Below, piece after piece: positions 24,550-35,955 of a stretch of DNA of 64,000 bases. Source of the DNA: Pogostemon cablin (taxonomy: Eukaryota; Streptophyta; Magnoliopsida; Lamiales; Lamiaceae); NCBI GenBank assembly GCA_023678885.1, contig CM042962.1:21280336-21344335 (forward strand), written 5' to 3'. Position numbers and translations under genes: made by a program. The notes under the pieces are model-generated. The model was given only the letters and a program-made list of their open reading frames with translations, made no database searches and was not told the origin of the DNA. Each line of letters opens with the position of its first letter. The first letter of the stretch is position 1.

Positions 24550-26012
24550 ACGATCCCATGGAATACCCTTTAATATTCCCCAATGGAGAACCTTGCTGGC
24601 ATCGTGACATTAAAAAATTAAATCAACGAAAAAAAAGGATTACTACGAACACAACATGTGATGGTGAATACGATTATGATATCAACAACTATGCAAACGC
24701 AACTAAATTTCTATTGGACGAAACCCAAGGTACACATAAAATAACTTTTCTCTAGGTATTTTATAAATATTTACATTTACATAGTTTTATTAAATGCAAA
24801 TTACAGTTTATGTAAGAACTGAGAAGAAGGCCAACGATAGGTCAGTTGTATCCTGTCACGAATACTATTATTACAAACTGCAAATTAGAGAAAATGATAC
24901 ATCATTTTTATTATGTACTGGAAGACTTCTGCAACAACATGTCATAGATATGTACATTAAAATTGAAACATAAAGATTAGATTTTTCAAAAGTATGGACA
25001 CGCAGAAACGTTTGTGCAATGATATTTATCGTGGTTTATTAGACGGCACAGAACAAGGATGTAAAACAAGCTCAGATATTGGTTCGCGTATTATATTACC
25101 TGCATGATTTATTGGTGGTCCTAGAGATATGCGTAAAAGATAAATGGAAGCCATATCTTTAGTCCAACGCTATGGTAAACCAGATATTTTTCTAACAATA
25201 ACCTCAAATCTAAATTGGCCTGAAATAAAAGAATTACGCATACCTTTTGATGAAGTACAAAATAAACCTGATTTAGTTGCCAGAATCTTTCATGCAAAAC
25301 TTCAGGTTTTAAAAAAAGTTTTTTGACAAAAAAATTTAGTCATATTGTAGCGTACACATATCTTATAGAATTTCAAAAGAGAGGTTCACCTCATGCTCAC
25401 TTTTTACTAATCTTAAATCAACAATAATAAATGTACGCTCCTGAAGCATTTGACAGAATTGTCTCTGTAGAACTTTTTAATCCCTCCACTATTGCATATT
25501 TGTTTTCTTTAGTAACAAAACATATGATGCACGGCCCTTGTGGTCCACTAAACCCAAATTGTCCTTGTATGAGAAAAGGATTTTGCAAGTTCAGATACCC
25601 TAAAGAATTCTCAGAGATCACAAAATTTGAAAAAAACTCATACCCCATCTTTCGACGTACTGATAATAAACGCAGTGTAGCTATCAGAGGTTCATAGCTT
25701 GACAACAGATGGGTTGTGCCTTACAGTCCATAACTTCTGGAAATATTTAATTGTCACATTAATATTGAAATTTGCTCAACCATTCAGGCTATAAAATACA
25801 TGTACAAATATATTTATAAAGGGCATGATAAAATCTCTTACACACTACTTGCAAAAAATGACGATCCAATAATGGATGAGATAAAAGATTTCCAAAATGC
25901 AAGATGAATTTCTCCCCCTGAAGCAGTTTGGCGTATTATCAAATCCAAACTTAGCCTCATATACCCTCCAGAAATATGCTTACAAATTCACTTAGAAAAT
26001 GAAAACACAATT
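24550..26012 (+). pseudogene. Helitron Rep (HUH endonuclease) domain
   Basis: Collinear pieces include YPLIFPNGEPCWH (from 24558), a YYYYKLQIREND region (24860-24900), YGKPDIFLTITSN (25171-25210), the HUH metal-binding motif PHAHFLL at about 25388-25409, and the two-tyrosine region IKYMYKYIYKGHD at about 25791-25830. Rep nicks and joins single-stranded DNA for rolling-circle transposition. The two histidines and the tyrosines are intact although stops and frameshifts occur near 24755, 25080, 25140, 25324, 25696 and 25906. The reading ends abruptly at 26012, at the insertion, and resumes at 32437. Confidence 0.8.
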
Positions 26013-26816
26013 TGACACGACCCACCTCACATAACTTATAATTACAATACTATTTTAACACAAACACCATTATTATCAAAACCTGCATTATTTTTTTCTC
26101 ACATAATATGTTTATAACCAAAACTATCACACCAGTTCAACGTATGTAACTGGTTTCTGACATCACATCAATCCACACAAACTTGTAACAATACTTATTA
26201 CATTACGTAACTAAAATATCAGCGGAAAAAAACCCATGGTATAGCCCAAGAGGTCGTCATCTATGTAAATCTGCTCAAAACCCTATAGGAGCTCCACAGC
26301 TTGTACAGTCACATCACAAAAATACAATCATCAACAGGCTCACTTACAATGCATAAACTAGTGAAATAAAAATCTCAGTAAGTAGAAATCATGCATGACA
26401 GTACATGAAAATGCATTTAGTTTTTTATCGCCTATTTCCTAATCTTTCTAGTTGGTCTCTTTTATTTTGAAAGTTGTTCACGTTGCGGGATCCCCACGAC
26501 ACACTTATGATATGCACCCAAATAAGCTCAATAGACACACAAAGTATCAGAATGATTTTTTCGATCCCTAAATAAAGTGACACACACATTGTCAGATCGA
26601 TTTTTCCTATCCTTGAATAAAGATGAGCCGATAAACGACTTATTAAGACAACACATGACTCGAATCACCCTGCGATCCCTGAATAAAATTGAGCTGACTA
26701 GCGACTCGTTGAGTAAACACATGACTCGGATTGCACCGCGATCCCTGAATAGGGTGAGTCAACACATGACTCGAACCTACTTTTGGCGGTCCCTGAAGGA
26801 GTGCATATATAGTGGC

Positions 26817-28724
26817 TGATGAGCATTTTCTTTGCACGCAAAATTAATCCCCAAGTATTAAGGATATCAGTTGCATCTTAAGCAAGCGACCAAGTTAAAT
26901 ATCGAACCCAAAGGATGACGTATTATCAATTTAATTATTTACTAAATTAATTAAGACAAAGGCAATAAGATTGAGGATTGAATTATTAACTAATAAATAA
27001 TTAATTTAAAATAACAAATAAAATAAATAACACTGAAAGAATACGAAAGTGGCTCAAGAATGGAGAATAGGTAGCTTTAAGGTAATCCAGTTTTACTACT
27101 TAACTTCCCTCTCAAGTGCAGGTCGACTCTGCCCTATGGACTATGGACGCATCACTAAACCATGCAAATCTACTCTATAGACATGAGTAAATATGCGTGT
27201 AACACGTGTGAATAACCTTGCAGCGAGAGATATAATTTTACCCCCCCTTTATAGGCACTATCAATATCAATTATTTCACACGTCTGGAATTTAATCCAAT
27301 ATGATCTCCCTTATAGGTACTATAAAATTACCCTCTTTTTCCTGCTTACTAACCCGAATTCAATTCAATTAATAAACATTCATATATAATAGTTCTAATG
27401 AAGCTTCGAAGTCCCCTCGCTTAGAATCATAACATGGAATCATGTTCAGCATTAAACGCACTTAATCTACAACTAAGATATATATTCAGACTCTATATAC
27501 TAATTGAAGATGCACAAAATGACCGTGAATATGGATTAAGAAAGCACAATCATATATAAAATCAATCCACAAGTAGTGTTGTACGGAGAACACACAATAG
27601 AGTTTAATTAATTCATAAAAACCTTCAAAACTCTAGATCTACCAAAATGGTTCTAGCCCATGATGTTGCGAAGAACAATCATGGGTGTTGGATAGATCTT
27701 ACCCATATATTTGGAAAATACAAGATAAATTAGAAAATAAATAAAAACCTAGATGCGGGAGTCGTCGCGTCCTTCTCTGTCTTGAATCCTCCTCTTGGTT
27801 CTCCTCTTGATTTCACAGAAAAATCTTCACAGTGATGGATGGATGGAGGAAAGGATGTAGTGATGGTTGGGGGTGATCCCCCCTTTTGGGGTGTAGGATG
27901 ATTGTGTTGTTTTCTCTCTCCTTCTTGGTGTGATCTACATCCCCTTTTATACTTGTAAGCTCTCCTTATGGACCTTGAATGTGCTTTTTCTTGAAAAATA
28001 CGAAAATACACGCACTTGGGGTGTAAAAATACGGATTTGGAGCTGTTCAGGCATTTGGTTCGACCATGTACTTGGTCAAACTAGATCAGGGAGGTCGAAG
28101 CACTCTGTAACATGATTTCATGTTCCTGGTTCGACCCAAACCTGTGGTCAAACACAAGCTTCTTGGTCAAACCTGCTTGCGCAGTCTCACCGTTTCACGT
28201 ATAACTTTCACATCTGAGTTCCGATTTAAGTGATTCTTATGTTCACGCGATTCTATCTTCCTTAGCTTTCTATAAATATAAAGAACTCACAGAAACTCCA
28301 ACAATTGAATGTGTAACAAGTCATGCAAAGTGGCAAAGTCATTCTGTTCGGCACAACTTGCACAACGTAACTATTTTGATCATAACTTTCTCATTTGGAT
28401 TCCGATTGAAGTGTTCTTTACGCAAAAACGATCCTTTCTTCTATGGTTTTCCAACCATGTATCACAAATCTATTTTTGAGCTCCACACTATTACATAAAA
28501 ATACACAAGTTGGACGTGCGTTTTTCACATTATTGAACAAGTTGCACCTTTTCTCCAACTTTGCTCTTTTGATCATTTTTCCACCTAAAACACAATAAAA
28601 CACCTCAAACGCACATTTTTCTCAAATTTATTGAATATAAGACACTTGTGCTAATATATGAAAACAATATCCATCAAAAGGTGTTAAATTGGACACTAAA
28701 ACAAGCTTATTTTCACTCTCATCA
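26817..28724 (-). mobile_element. Solo LTR A2 (Athila-like family A)
   Basis: Homologous along its length to 4261-6232. It begins TGATGAGC and ends ctctcatca. The flanks are gtggc (26812-26816) and gtgtc (28725-28729). The uninterrupted counterpart in the right LTR, near 31620-31640, reads atggtgtgtgtggccactat, confirming the empty site and a 5-bp duplication with one later change. No internal region remains, so it arose by LTR-LTR recombination. Confidence 0.93.
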
Positions 28725-29594
28725 GTGTCCACACACACCATTAGTATCTTATTAATTTTGGGGAAAATACTTTTCATGATTATGTATGGTATGCAACCAT
28801 TAAATATGCATCATAAACCATTTGCAACATCAATATCAATATTTAATCATAATAAGGCAACAACTTAACTTCAATTCACACAGATCCACTTCTAGAACAA
28901 CAACTTCACCTTAATCACATAGATCCATTTATAGAATAACAACTTCACCTTGGATCACACGGATCCCTTTTAGAATAATAACCTCATCTCGAATCACACA
29001 GATCTTATAAACAATATCTTCTCAGACCATACAGATCTATATTCAACAATTTTCGATCATACAGATCTATATAGGACAATGATATTATCTCAAATCACAT
29101 AGATCCACAACTTGTATCACAAATTAATCTCAAATAAATCATAACGTGATTAAACTAATAACAAATAGTTCATAACAGAATTATCACATATTAAATACAA
29201 ATAATTCATACACAACATGTTTATGCATTGTAGTTGAACTTCTACTTACCTGGACTCCAAATAGCAATAATACTATAGACCTCGTGAAGAACTGTAGCTA
29301 ATCTTCTATCTCCTGTCCCGGCATGTTCTCCTTTCTCCCTCCTTTCTCTCTTATCTTCTCTCTTTTCTTTCTCTCACTTTTTTTTATATCTCTTTTTTTG
29401 TGAACCTACTGCTAATCTCCTCCCAAAAATGGGTCAATAACAAGCATATATGGTTAAGAAGAGGTAAGTCGGCAACTGTAATTTTATTTATTTATTAATG
29501 GTACACGTCCACTTTCAATTGGTCATCTCATGAGGCAATATGCATGATTGCCATACAACTTTGATTATCAATAACTTATAATCCTACCACCACC

Positions 29595-29669
<75 letters not shown>
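29595..29669. repeat. (AAT)n microsatellite, left arm
   Basis: About 25 units. It faces the complementary (ATT)n at 30633-30748. Confidence 0.95.
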
Positions 29670-30093
29670 GTTATAGTTATTATTATTATTATCCATTATA
29701 AATATGCGTGCAATACTTAATAACTAAGAAATGATACATTTACAAATTAATACACATACGTGTACACTTTCTTACCACTATTATTATTAAGAGAACACGT
29801 GTGATACTTAATAATTAAGAAATAATATATTTAAACACATAAGATAAATTTATTATATTTTCAAATGAATATAAATAAATATTTATACACTTATATATAT
29901 TCACAAATTGTCACCATTATTATCACGAATGTCTCAAATAAAATGTAAAAATAAATAAAATGTAGAAACAATTGTCACATAATTGACATATTATTATCAC
30001 ATAATTGCCACATAATTATCACATAATTATAAATGCACATAACACAAATTAAATTATATTGGCATATGAGTAGTGAGAAGCTCGGGTATTACA

Positions 30094-30105
30094 TCCTCCC
30101 CACCT
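30094..30105 (-). other. Polypurine tract of the inverted-LTR element
   Basis: On the minus strand aggtggggagga directly precedes the LTR start TGTAATACCCG, fixing LTR orientation. Confidence 0.75.
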
Positions 30106-30606
30106 TATAAAAATTTCATCCTCGAAATATACATACCTGAATAATTTCGGATACTTAGCCATGATCTCATCCTCTCTTTTCCAAGTTGTCTGCCTCCTCA
30201 ACTAATTGGTTCCTCCATAACACCTACACTAATGGTATTTCTTTATTTCTGAGCTTCTTCACTTCTCGCCGTAAAATCTCAACTGGTATCTCTTCATAAC
30301 TCAAATCATCTTTCAACTCAACTGGTTCCTGCCTGAGAACATGAGATGGATTCGGAACATACTTCTTCAACACAGACACATGAAATACGTAGTGTACTCT
30401 TGACATAGACGCTGGTAAGTCCAACCTATATATAACACCGCCAACTCTCTCAATGATAGAGAACGGACCAACATATCTAGGACTGAGTTTTCCTTTCTTT
30501 CCAAACCGCATTATCCCCTTTATTGGAGATACTTTCAAGAATACCTGATCACCTACTTTAAATTCCAACTCTCTCCTCCGTTTGTCTGCATAACGTTTCT
30601 GCCGAT
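30106..30606 (-). pseudogene. Chromovirus integrase C-terminus and chromodomain start
   Basis: The 114-residue frame 30224-30568 plus upstream codons to 30606 (ARDRQKRYADKRRRELEF) is the DNA-binding C-terminus of a Tekay/Del-type integrase, with KVGDQVFLKVSP, FGKKGKLSPRYVGPF and HYVFHVSVLKKYV. A stop precedes the chromodomain phrase VLWRN near 30210. Everything upstream (gag, protease, RT, RNase H, integrase core) is missing, cut at the inverted junction. Confidence 0.85.
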
Positions 30607-30661
30607 CCCGAGCTTCTCACTACTAATGTGCCATTATTATTATTATTACTATTACTATTAC

Positions 30662-30748
<87 letters not shown>

Positions 30749-32436
30749 GGTGGTGGTGGTGGTAGGATTATAAGTTCTTGATAATCAAAGTTACCTTAAA
30801 ATCTTGTGTATTGCCTCATGAGATGGTCAATTGAAAGTAGACATGTATCATTAATAAATAAATAAAATTACAGTTGCTGACTTACCTCTTCTTAATCATA
30901 TATGCTTGTTATTGACTCAATTTGGGTAGGAGATTAGCAGTAGGTTCACGAAAAAGAAGAGATATAAAAAAAGTGAGAGAAAGAAAAGAGAGAAAAGAAG
31001 AGAGAAAGGAGGGAGAAAGAAGAGCGTGTCGGGACGGGAGATAGAAGATTAGCTACAGTTCTTCACGAGGTTTATAATATTATTGCTATTTAGAGTCCAG
31101 GTAAGTAGAAGTTCAACAACAATGCATAAACATGTTGTGTGTGAATTATTTATGTTTAATATGTGATAATTCTGTTATGAACTATTTGTTATTAGTTTAA
31201 TTACGTTATGATTTATTTGGGATTAATTTGTGATACAAGTTGTGGATCTATGTGATTTGAGATAATATCATTGTCCTATATAGATCTGTTTGATTGAAAA
31301 CTGTTGAATATAGATCTGTATGATCTGAGAAGATATTTTTTATAAGATATGTGTGATTCGAGATGAGGTTGTTATTCTAAAAAGGGATCCGTGTGATCCA
31401 AGGTGAAGTTGTTATTCTATAAATGGATCTATGTGATTAAGGTGAAGTTGTTGTTCCAGAAGTGGATCTGTGTGAATTGAAGTTAAGTTGTTGCCTTATT
31501 TATTAAATATTGATATTGATGTTGCAAATGGTTTATGATCCATATTTAATTGTCCTGGTTGCATACCATACATAATCATGAAAAAGTATTTTTCCTAAAA
31601 TTAATAAGATACTAATGGTGTGTGTGGCCACTATATATGCACTCCTTCAGGGACCACCGAATTTGGCAGTCCAATTCATGTGTTGACTCACCCTATTCAG
31701 GGATCGCGGAGCGATTCGAGTCATGTATTGACTCAACGAGTCTCTAGTTGGCTCACTTTTATTCAGGAATCATGGGGTTATCCGAGTCATGTGTTGACTC
31801 AATGAGTCATTTATCGGATCATCTTTATTCAGGAATCGGAAAAATTGATCTGACACTGTGTGTGTCACTTTATTCAAGGATTAGAAAAATCGATCTGACA
31901 CTTTGCGTGTCTCTTGAGCTCATTTGGGGTGCATATCATAAGTGTGTCGTGGGGATCCCGCAACGTGAACAAATTTCAAAATAAAAGAGACCTACTAGAA
32001 AGATTAGAAAATAGGCGATAAAAAACTAAATGCATTTTCATGCACTGTCATGCATTATTTTTACTTACTGAGATTTTATCTCACTAGTTTATGCATTGTA
32101 GGTGAGCCTGTTGATGATTATATTTTGTGATGTGACTATGCAAGCTGTTGAGCTCCTACAGGGTTTTGAGCAGATGTACATAGATGACGACCTGTTGGGC
32201 TAGGTAGTGGGTTTATTTTGTTTCCGCTGATGTTTTGGTTATGTAATGTAATAAGTATTATTACAAGTTTGTGTGGCTTGATGTGATGTTAGAAATCAGT
32301 TACGTACGTTGAACTGGTGTGATGTTTTTGGTTATAAACATATTATGTGAGAAAAAAATAATGCAGGTTTTGATAATAATGGTGTTTGTGTTAAAATAGT
32401 ATTGTAATTATAAGTTATGTGAGGTGGGTCGTGTCA
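30607..32436 (+). repeat. Right LTR of the inverted-LTR element (plus strand)
   Basis: It mirrors the left LTR with about 85-95% identity by eye. The first six or so bases (TGTAAT) are lost at the junction, and about 350 bp present in the left LTR (about 29720-30070) are absent here next to the (ATT)n tract. Frames at 31620-31984 are repeat-derived. Confidence 0.8.
30633..30748. repeat. (ATT)n microsatellite, right arm
   Basis: About 38 units with two ATTACT interruptions at the start. Confidence 0.95.
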
Positions 32437-33664
32437 GAATAAATTTTCCTGCTGATGAACCTTTAGCAAGAATTGCTGACAATCCTAAAACTAAAAAGAC
32501 TATGTTAACGCAGTTCTTCTATATGAATGAACATGATGCTTATGCAAAAAGCCTTAATTGCTTATATATTGAATTTCCCGAACATTTTACATGGCATAAC
32601 TACTTAAACGAATAGAAACCTCGTATTAGAGGACAAATAATAGCTAGACTTGCAAGCTGTCAACCATCTCAAGGTTAACCATTCTATTTAAAAGCTTTGT
32701 TAATGCATATTAGAAACCACCCTCATTTAAGTACTTAAGAATAGTGAAGGGAGTAACGTATTCCACGTATAGAGAGACAACACAAATATTAGGATTAATT
32801 GAAGACGACAATACTGTAGAAATGTGTATTCAAGAAGATACAACATATTTTATGCCTTGTGCTTTACGATAACTATTTGCTACTGTCCTTGTGTATTGCA
32901 ACCCGAAAAATCCAAAATAGTTGTGGTTAAAATATGAAGAGTTCTTGTCTGAAGATTTTAAGCAAAATCGTAGTTTTACTTGTGATATAATCAAACAGAA
33001 GGTCCTAAACACTCTTGATTACTATCTTTATTCTATGGGAAAAAAATTAGAAGATTTCTTTACTATAGATGATGAGCTACCAAAAAGTTTTTTTAATAAC
33101 TTGATCAAAGAATTACAGGCTGAACATGAAATACATATATCAAAGTGTGATATACTAGCTGTTGACAAATTAAGCAAAGAATAAAAAACTGCACATAATC
33201 AAATCTTATACCATGGTAACAATAATTTGTCAAATGCTTTTTTATATTGACGGCCCTGGAGGTACTAGAAAAACTTTCCTATATAAAGTTTTTCTTGCTA
33301 CTGTAAGATCACCAGGTCATGTTGCACTTGCTACAGTTACTTCAGGGGTAGCAACATCTCTGCTTCTTGGAGGGAGAACTTTAAATTCGCGTTTTAAACT
33401 ATCCCTAAATGAAAATGATATGAAATCATGCAATATTAGTGAACAAAGTACATTAGCTCATTTGATAAAAGCGGAAAAATTAATAATATGGGACGAATCT
33501 ACAATGGCGAAACGAAGTATTATAGAAATCTTTGATGAAATGCTAAGAGATAAAATGAATTTACAAATAAACTTTGGTGGTAAACTAATTGTGTTTGGAG
33601 GAGACTTTCGCCAGACATTATTTGTTGTTACTAGTTATAAACACCTCTATTGTAATGTCACATT
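32437..33664 (+). pseudogene. Helitron helicase (Pif1-type), first part
   Basis: The reading resumes in the Helitron post-Rep segment (KTKKTMLTQFFYMNEHD, from about 32475) and enters the helicase at about 33200. Walker A reads GPGGTRKT (33252-33275), with Arg in place of the second conserved Gly. Walker B is LIIWDEST (33478-33501) and motif III is GGDFRQ (33598-33615). The helicase would unwind donor DNA. Breaks occur at 32615, 32870-32920 and 33184. The frame runs directly into the Copia-type LTR at 33665. Confidence 0.8.
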
Positions 33665-34821
33665 TGTTGGATTGTATACTAAAAGCTAGCTTTGGTATAA
33701 ACAATGTTATAATAATATTTGAAATAAGAATCATCGATCAAATGATTGCATGTCGATGCAATAGTCCATTTACATTATATTGTAGTTAATATGGTATGTG
33801 GCGTCGCACAGAAGATCATATTATCAGCTCCTTATAAAGTATAAACAGATGCTCACAATCGAGATAGATGGGGACAATCTATCGAGATGGTTGTAGTGTG
33901 ATTTGGTATTCGTTTATCCTGACTATAAAATTACAGTAGTGCACTTTGTGTGTATTGAGTAGGACCGCGTGAGGTTGTTCGATTTATACTGACTATATAA
34001 GAGAACTAGACCTCAGTTATTATAGATGTTCTCACTCTTAATCCCTATACAATAACCTCGACACGTAGTTCACTATTTATTTCTTTGATTCATCAATGGG
34101 TGAGATTTAATTGTAAATCAATATGCTCGGTGAGTTGGGAGATGGTACTATCTCTATAGTATGCTGTTGATTGTAGAAGGAATCTGTGTCCTAATAAATT
34201 AGGCTGATGATGTCCCCTTAAGGAGCTCATATGGATTATCATGTAAACTCTATAGGTGGATTTAATCCGGCATGATAATAAGGTTGAGTAGTACTACTCT
34301 TGGATAATAGATTAATTAATTGAGTTGTCAGTAACTCATTTCATTAATGGGCATTTTATATCTTAAACATGGAGAGTTAAACGGGCTCATAATAAGAAGG
34401 AGCCCATGACGTAATTTGGGATTACTAAACTTGGATGATTAAGCCCAATAGGAGACCCAACCCTAATTTCTCCTCCTAGTCCCCACTGTAGCCTATAAAT
34501 AAGCCATCTCAGCAGTCTCTGGACAAGTATTACACGCATATTTCGTACTTTTAGATGAGAAATCGGATTTCTCATCAGATTAAAAAGAGAGAAAGTGAGA
34601 AATTCAAGAGAAACTGCGGATAAGGATCGCCTAGAAGATCATCGCCCACACGATGTCTAGACGAGGAATATGAATATAGCAGAAGATCACGAGGTCGTTT
34701 CTGCAAATTCAGACTTCTTTGCCAGTCTTCGGTGAAAGGTAATCTTTAAGAATATTCCGCTGCGTTAGATGTGCATGGAACCCGAATGGATTACTTAGAC
34801 CATAAGATCCGATCACCATCA
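33665..34821 (+). mobile_element. Solo Copia-type LTR in the Helitron helicase
   Basis: Homologous to the 3' LTR of the Copia element at 48898-50106, read in the opposite orientation. It begins TGTTGGATTGTATACTAAAAG and ends catca. The target duplication is acatt (33660-33664) and acctt (34822-34826), one mismatch. Helicase coding resumes after it. Confidence 0.85.
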
Positions 34822-34826
34822 ACCTT

Positions 34827-35190
34827 TATGGAATTAATTTGATAAATTAAAATTTCAGTAGAATATACAAACGCTGCACGATCCTAATTTTTCATCTTAT
34901 TTGCTACGAGTTGGTGATGGAATTGAATAAAACAATGAGAAAGATGAAATTTAAATACCACTAGCAATTAATATTCCTTACACTGATGATTCTGTATCAT
35001 TTGATGACCTGATCAACATTGTATTTCCAAATATTAATGACCCAAAATTAGATTTTACATTATTCTTTAAAAGAGCCATACTTACTACAAGAAATAAGTT
35101 TGTTCATGAAATAAATTATGCTATACTTAATAGATTCTCTGGAGAAGAAACTACGTACTTCATAGATTTTGCTTCCCTCCCACAAAAAAT
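34827..35190 (+). pseudogene. Helitron helicase, later motifs
   Basis: After the solo LTR, frames read LLRVGDGIE (about 34900-34930), then DDLINIVFPNIND and RAILTTRNKFVHEIN (34995-35120), a late helicase region of Helitron proteins. A stop follows GDGIE, and the frame is lost after about 35190, where a short local duplication (aagtttgttcatgaaataaat at 35096-35116 and 35193-35213) occurs. Confidence 0.7.
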
Positions 35191-35230
35191 AAGTTTGTTC
35201 ATGAAATAAATCTTTAACCCCCTCCGGGCT

Positions 35231-35955
35231 TCCCTCCCACAAAAAATATAAGATTTTGCTTCAATATTAAAATTTATCAATTTTTTTCATAGCTTACTGA
35301 TTTTGGCCACCTTACCACCTTAAATTCCACCAGTTGATAGAAGGATGTTGACTAATTTCATGCACATTAGGGGTTTGCGAATGTTCTCCCTAGCTTATGG
35401 TAACTTTCTATGGCCTTTTATTATACTAATTTCATCGTTTATGGATGGGGTGCTGGGTACAGTGGTATCAATGTTGTTATGGTGCTAAATTATTAATTTG
35501 GGTGGTTGTTTTTTGCTGATCGAGATTAATCTATATTTTGCAGCATTTCTACCATCATTATCATGGATGGTTGTTGGCGATAGTTGCAACATCAGACATG
35601 TCAGTTTTTATTGATCAAATTCTATCTCCTCATTGGCAATTTAGGTGCTTCGATACTTGAGTTTCCCGATGATGCCACAGTATAAAAATGTGCTTAGATG
35701 TTCGGTGTCTATATGTTGTGATTGATAGTAGATTTTAGGTAGAAATATAATTTTAATATGTAATTATGAAGTACTCTCATTGTAATTGTATAGTCACATT
35801 TTGGGGCAATGACCATTTCATATCAATATAAATACGCATTACCTTATATACAAGTGTAATGCTGAAAAATCACACAAATACGGGCTAAAACCTTACGGAG
35901 TGAGGTGCTCTCCACTAGTATTAATAAAAATAACTTAATTGAACTATTTGGGCCC
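35231..35955. other. Non-coding, possible Helitron 3' region
   Basis: No gene is recognisable. A CTAG followed by T at 35915-35919, preceded by a weak ggag...ctcc stem, could be a Helitron 3' end. The Tat element begins at 35956. Confidence 0.3.

Larger units (their letters stand above)
26013..30093 (-). repeat. Left LTR of the inverted-LTR element (minus strand)
   Basis: On the minus strand it starts TGTAATACCCGAGCTTCTC directly after the polypurine tract and ends GGGTCGTGTCA. Removing the nested solo LTR and its duplication leaves about 2.17 kb. It contains 60-70-bp repeats around gactc...ttattcagggatc (26530-26790) and 40-48-bp repeats around ATCACA.AGATC (28880-29110), both mirrored in the right LTR. 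Confidence 0.8.
26013..32436. mobile_element. Chromovirus derivative with two inverted LTRs, inside the Helitron
   Basis: The left LTR (26013-30093) reads on the minus strand and the right LTR (30607-32436) on the plus strand, giving an inverted repeat that begins TGACACGACCC and ends GGGTCGTGTCA. Between them lies only a minus-strand integrase C-terminus with its polypurine tract. Helitron coding sequence continues on either side, so the whole block behaves as one insertion. No clean 5-bp duplication is visible: the left flank ends acacaatt and the right begins gaataaatttt. A normal element would have LTRs in the same orientation. Confidence 0.8.
23660..35230 (+). mobile_element. Autonomous-type Helitron, decayed and interrupted twice
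   Basis: Plus-strand fragments read collinearly as a Helitron Rep/helicase protein: N-terminal region (23926-24484), Rep (24550-26012), the post-Rep segment and Pif1-type helicase (32437-33664), and later helicase motifs (34827-35190). Two insertions split it: the inverted-LTR chromovirus at 26013-32436 and a solo Copia-type LTR at 33665-34821. Stops and frameshifts are numerous. Element ends are not certain; a CTAG at 35915-35918 preceded by a weak stem is a possible 3' end. Confidence 0.85.

Noticed and set aside
26013..32436. A DNA transposon with long terminal inverted repeats
   Set aside because: The arms begin with LTR starts next to a polypurine tract and integrase, and no transposase or clean target duplication is present, so inverted LTRs explain it better.
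35060..35242. Minus-strand 60-residue frame
   Set aside because: It is antisense to Helitron helicase codons and spans a short local duplication.
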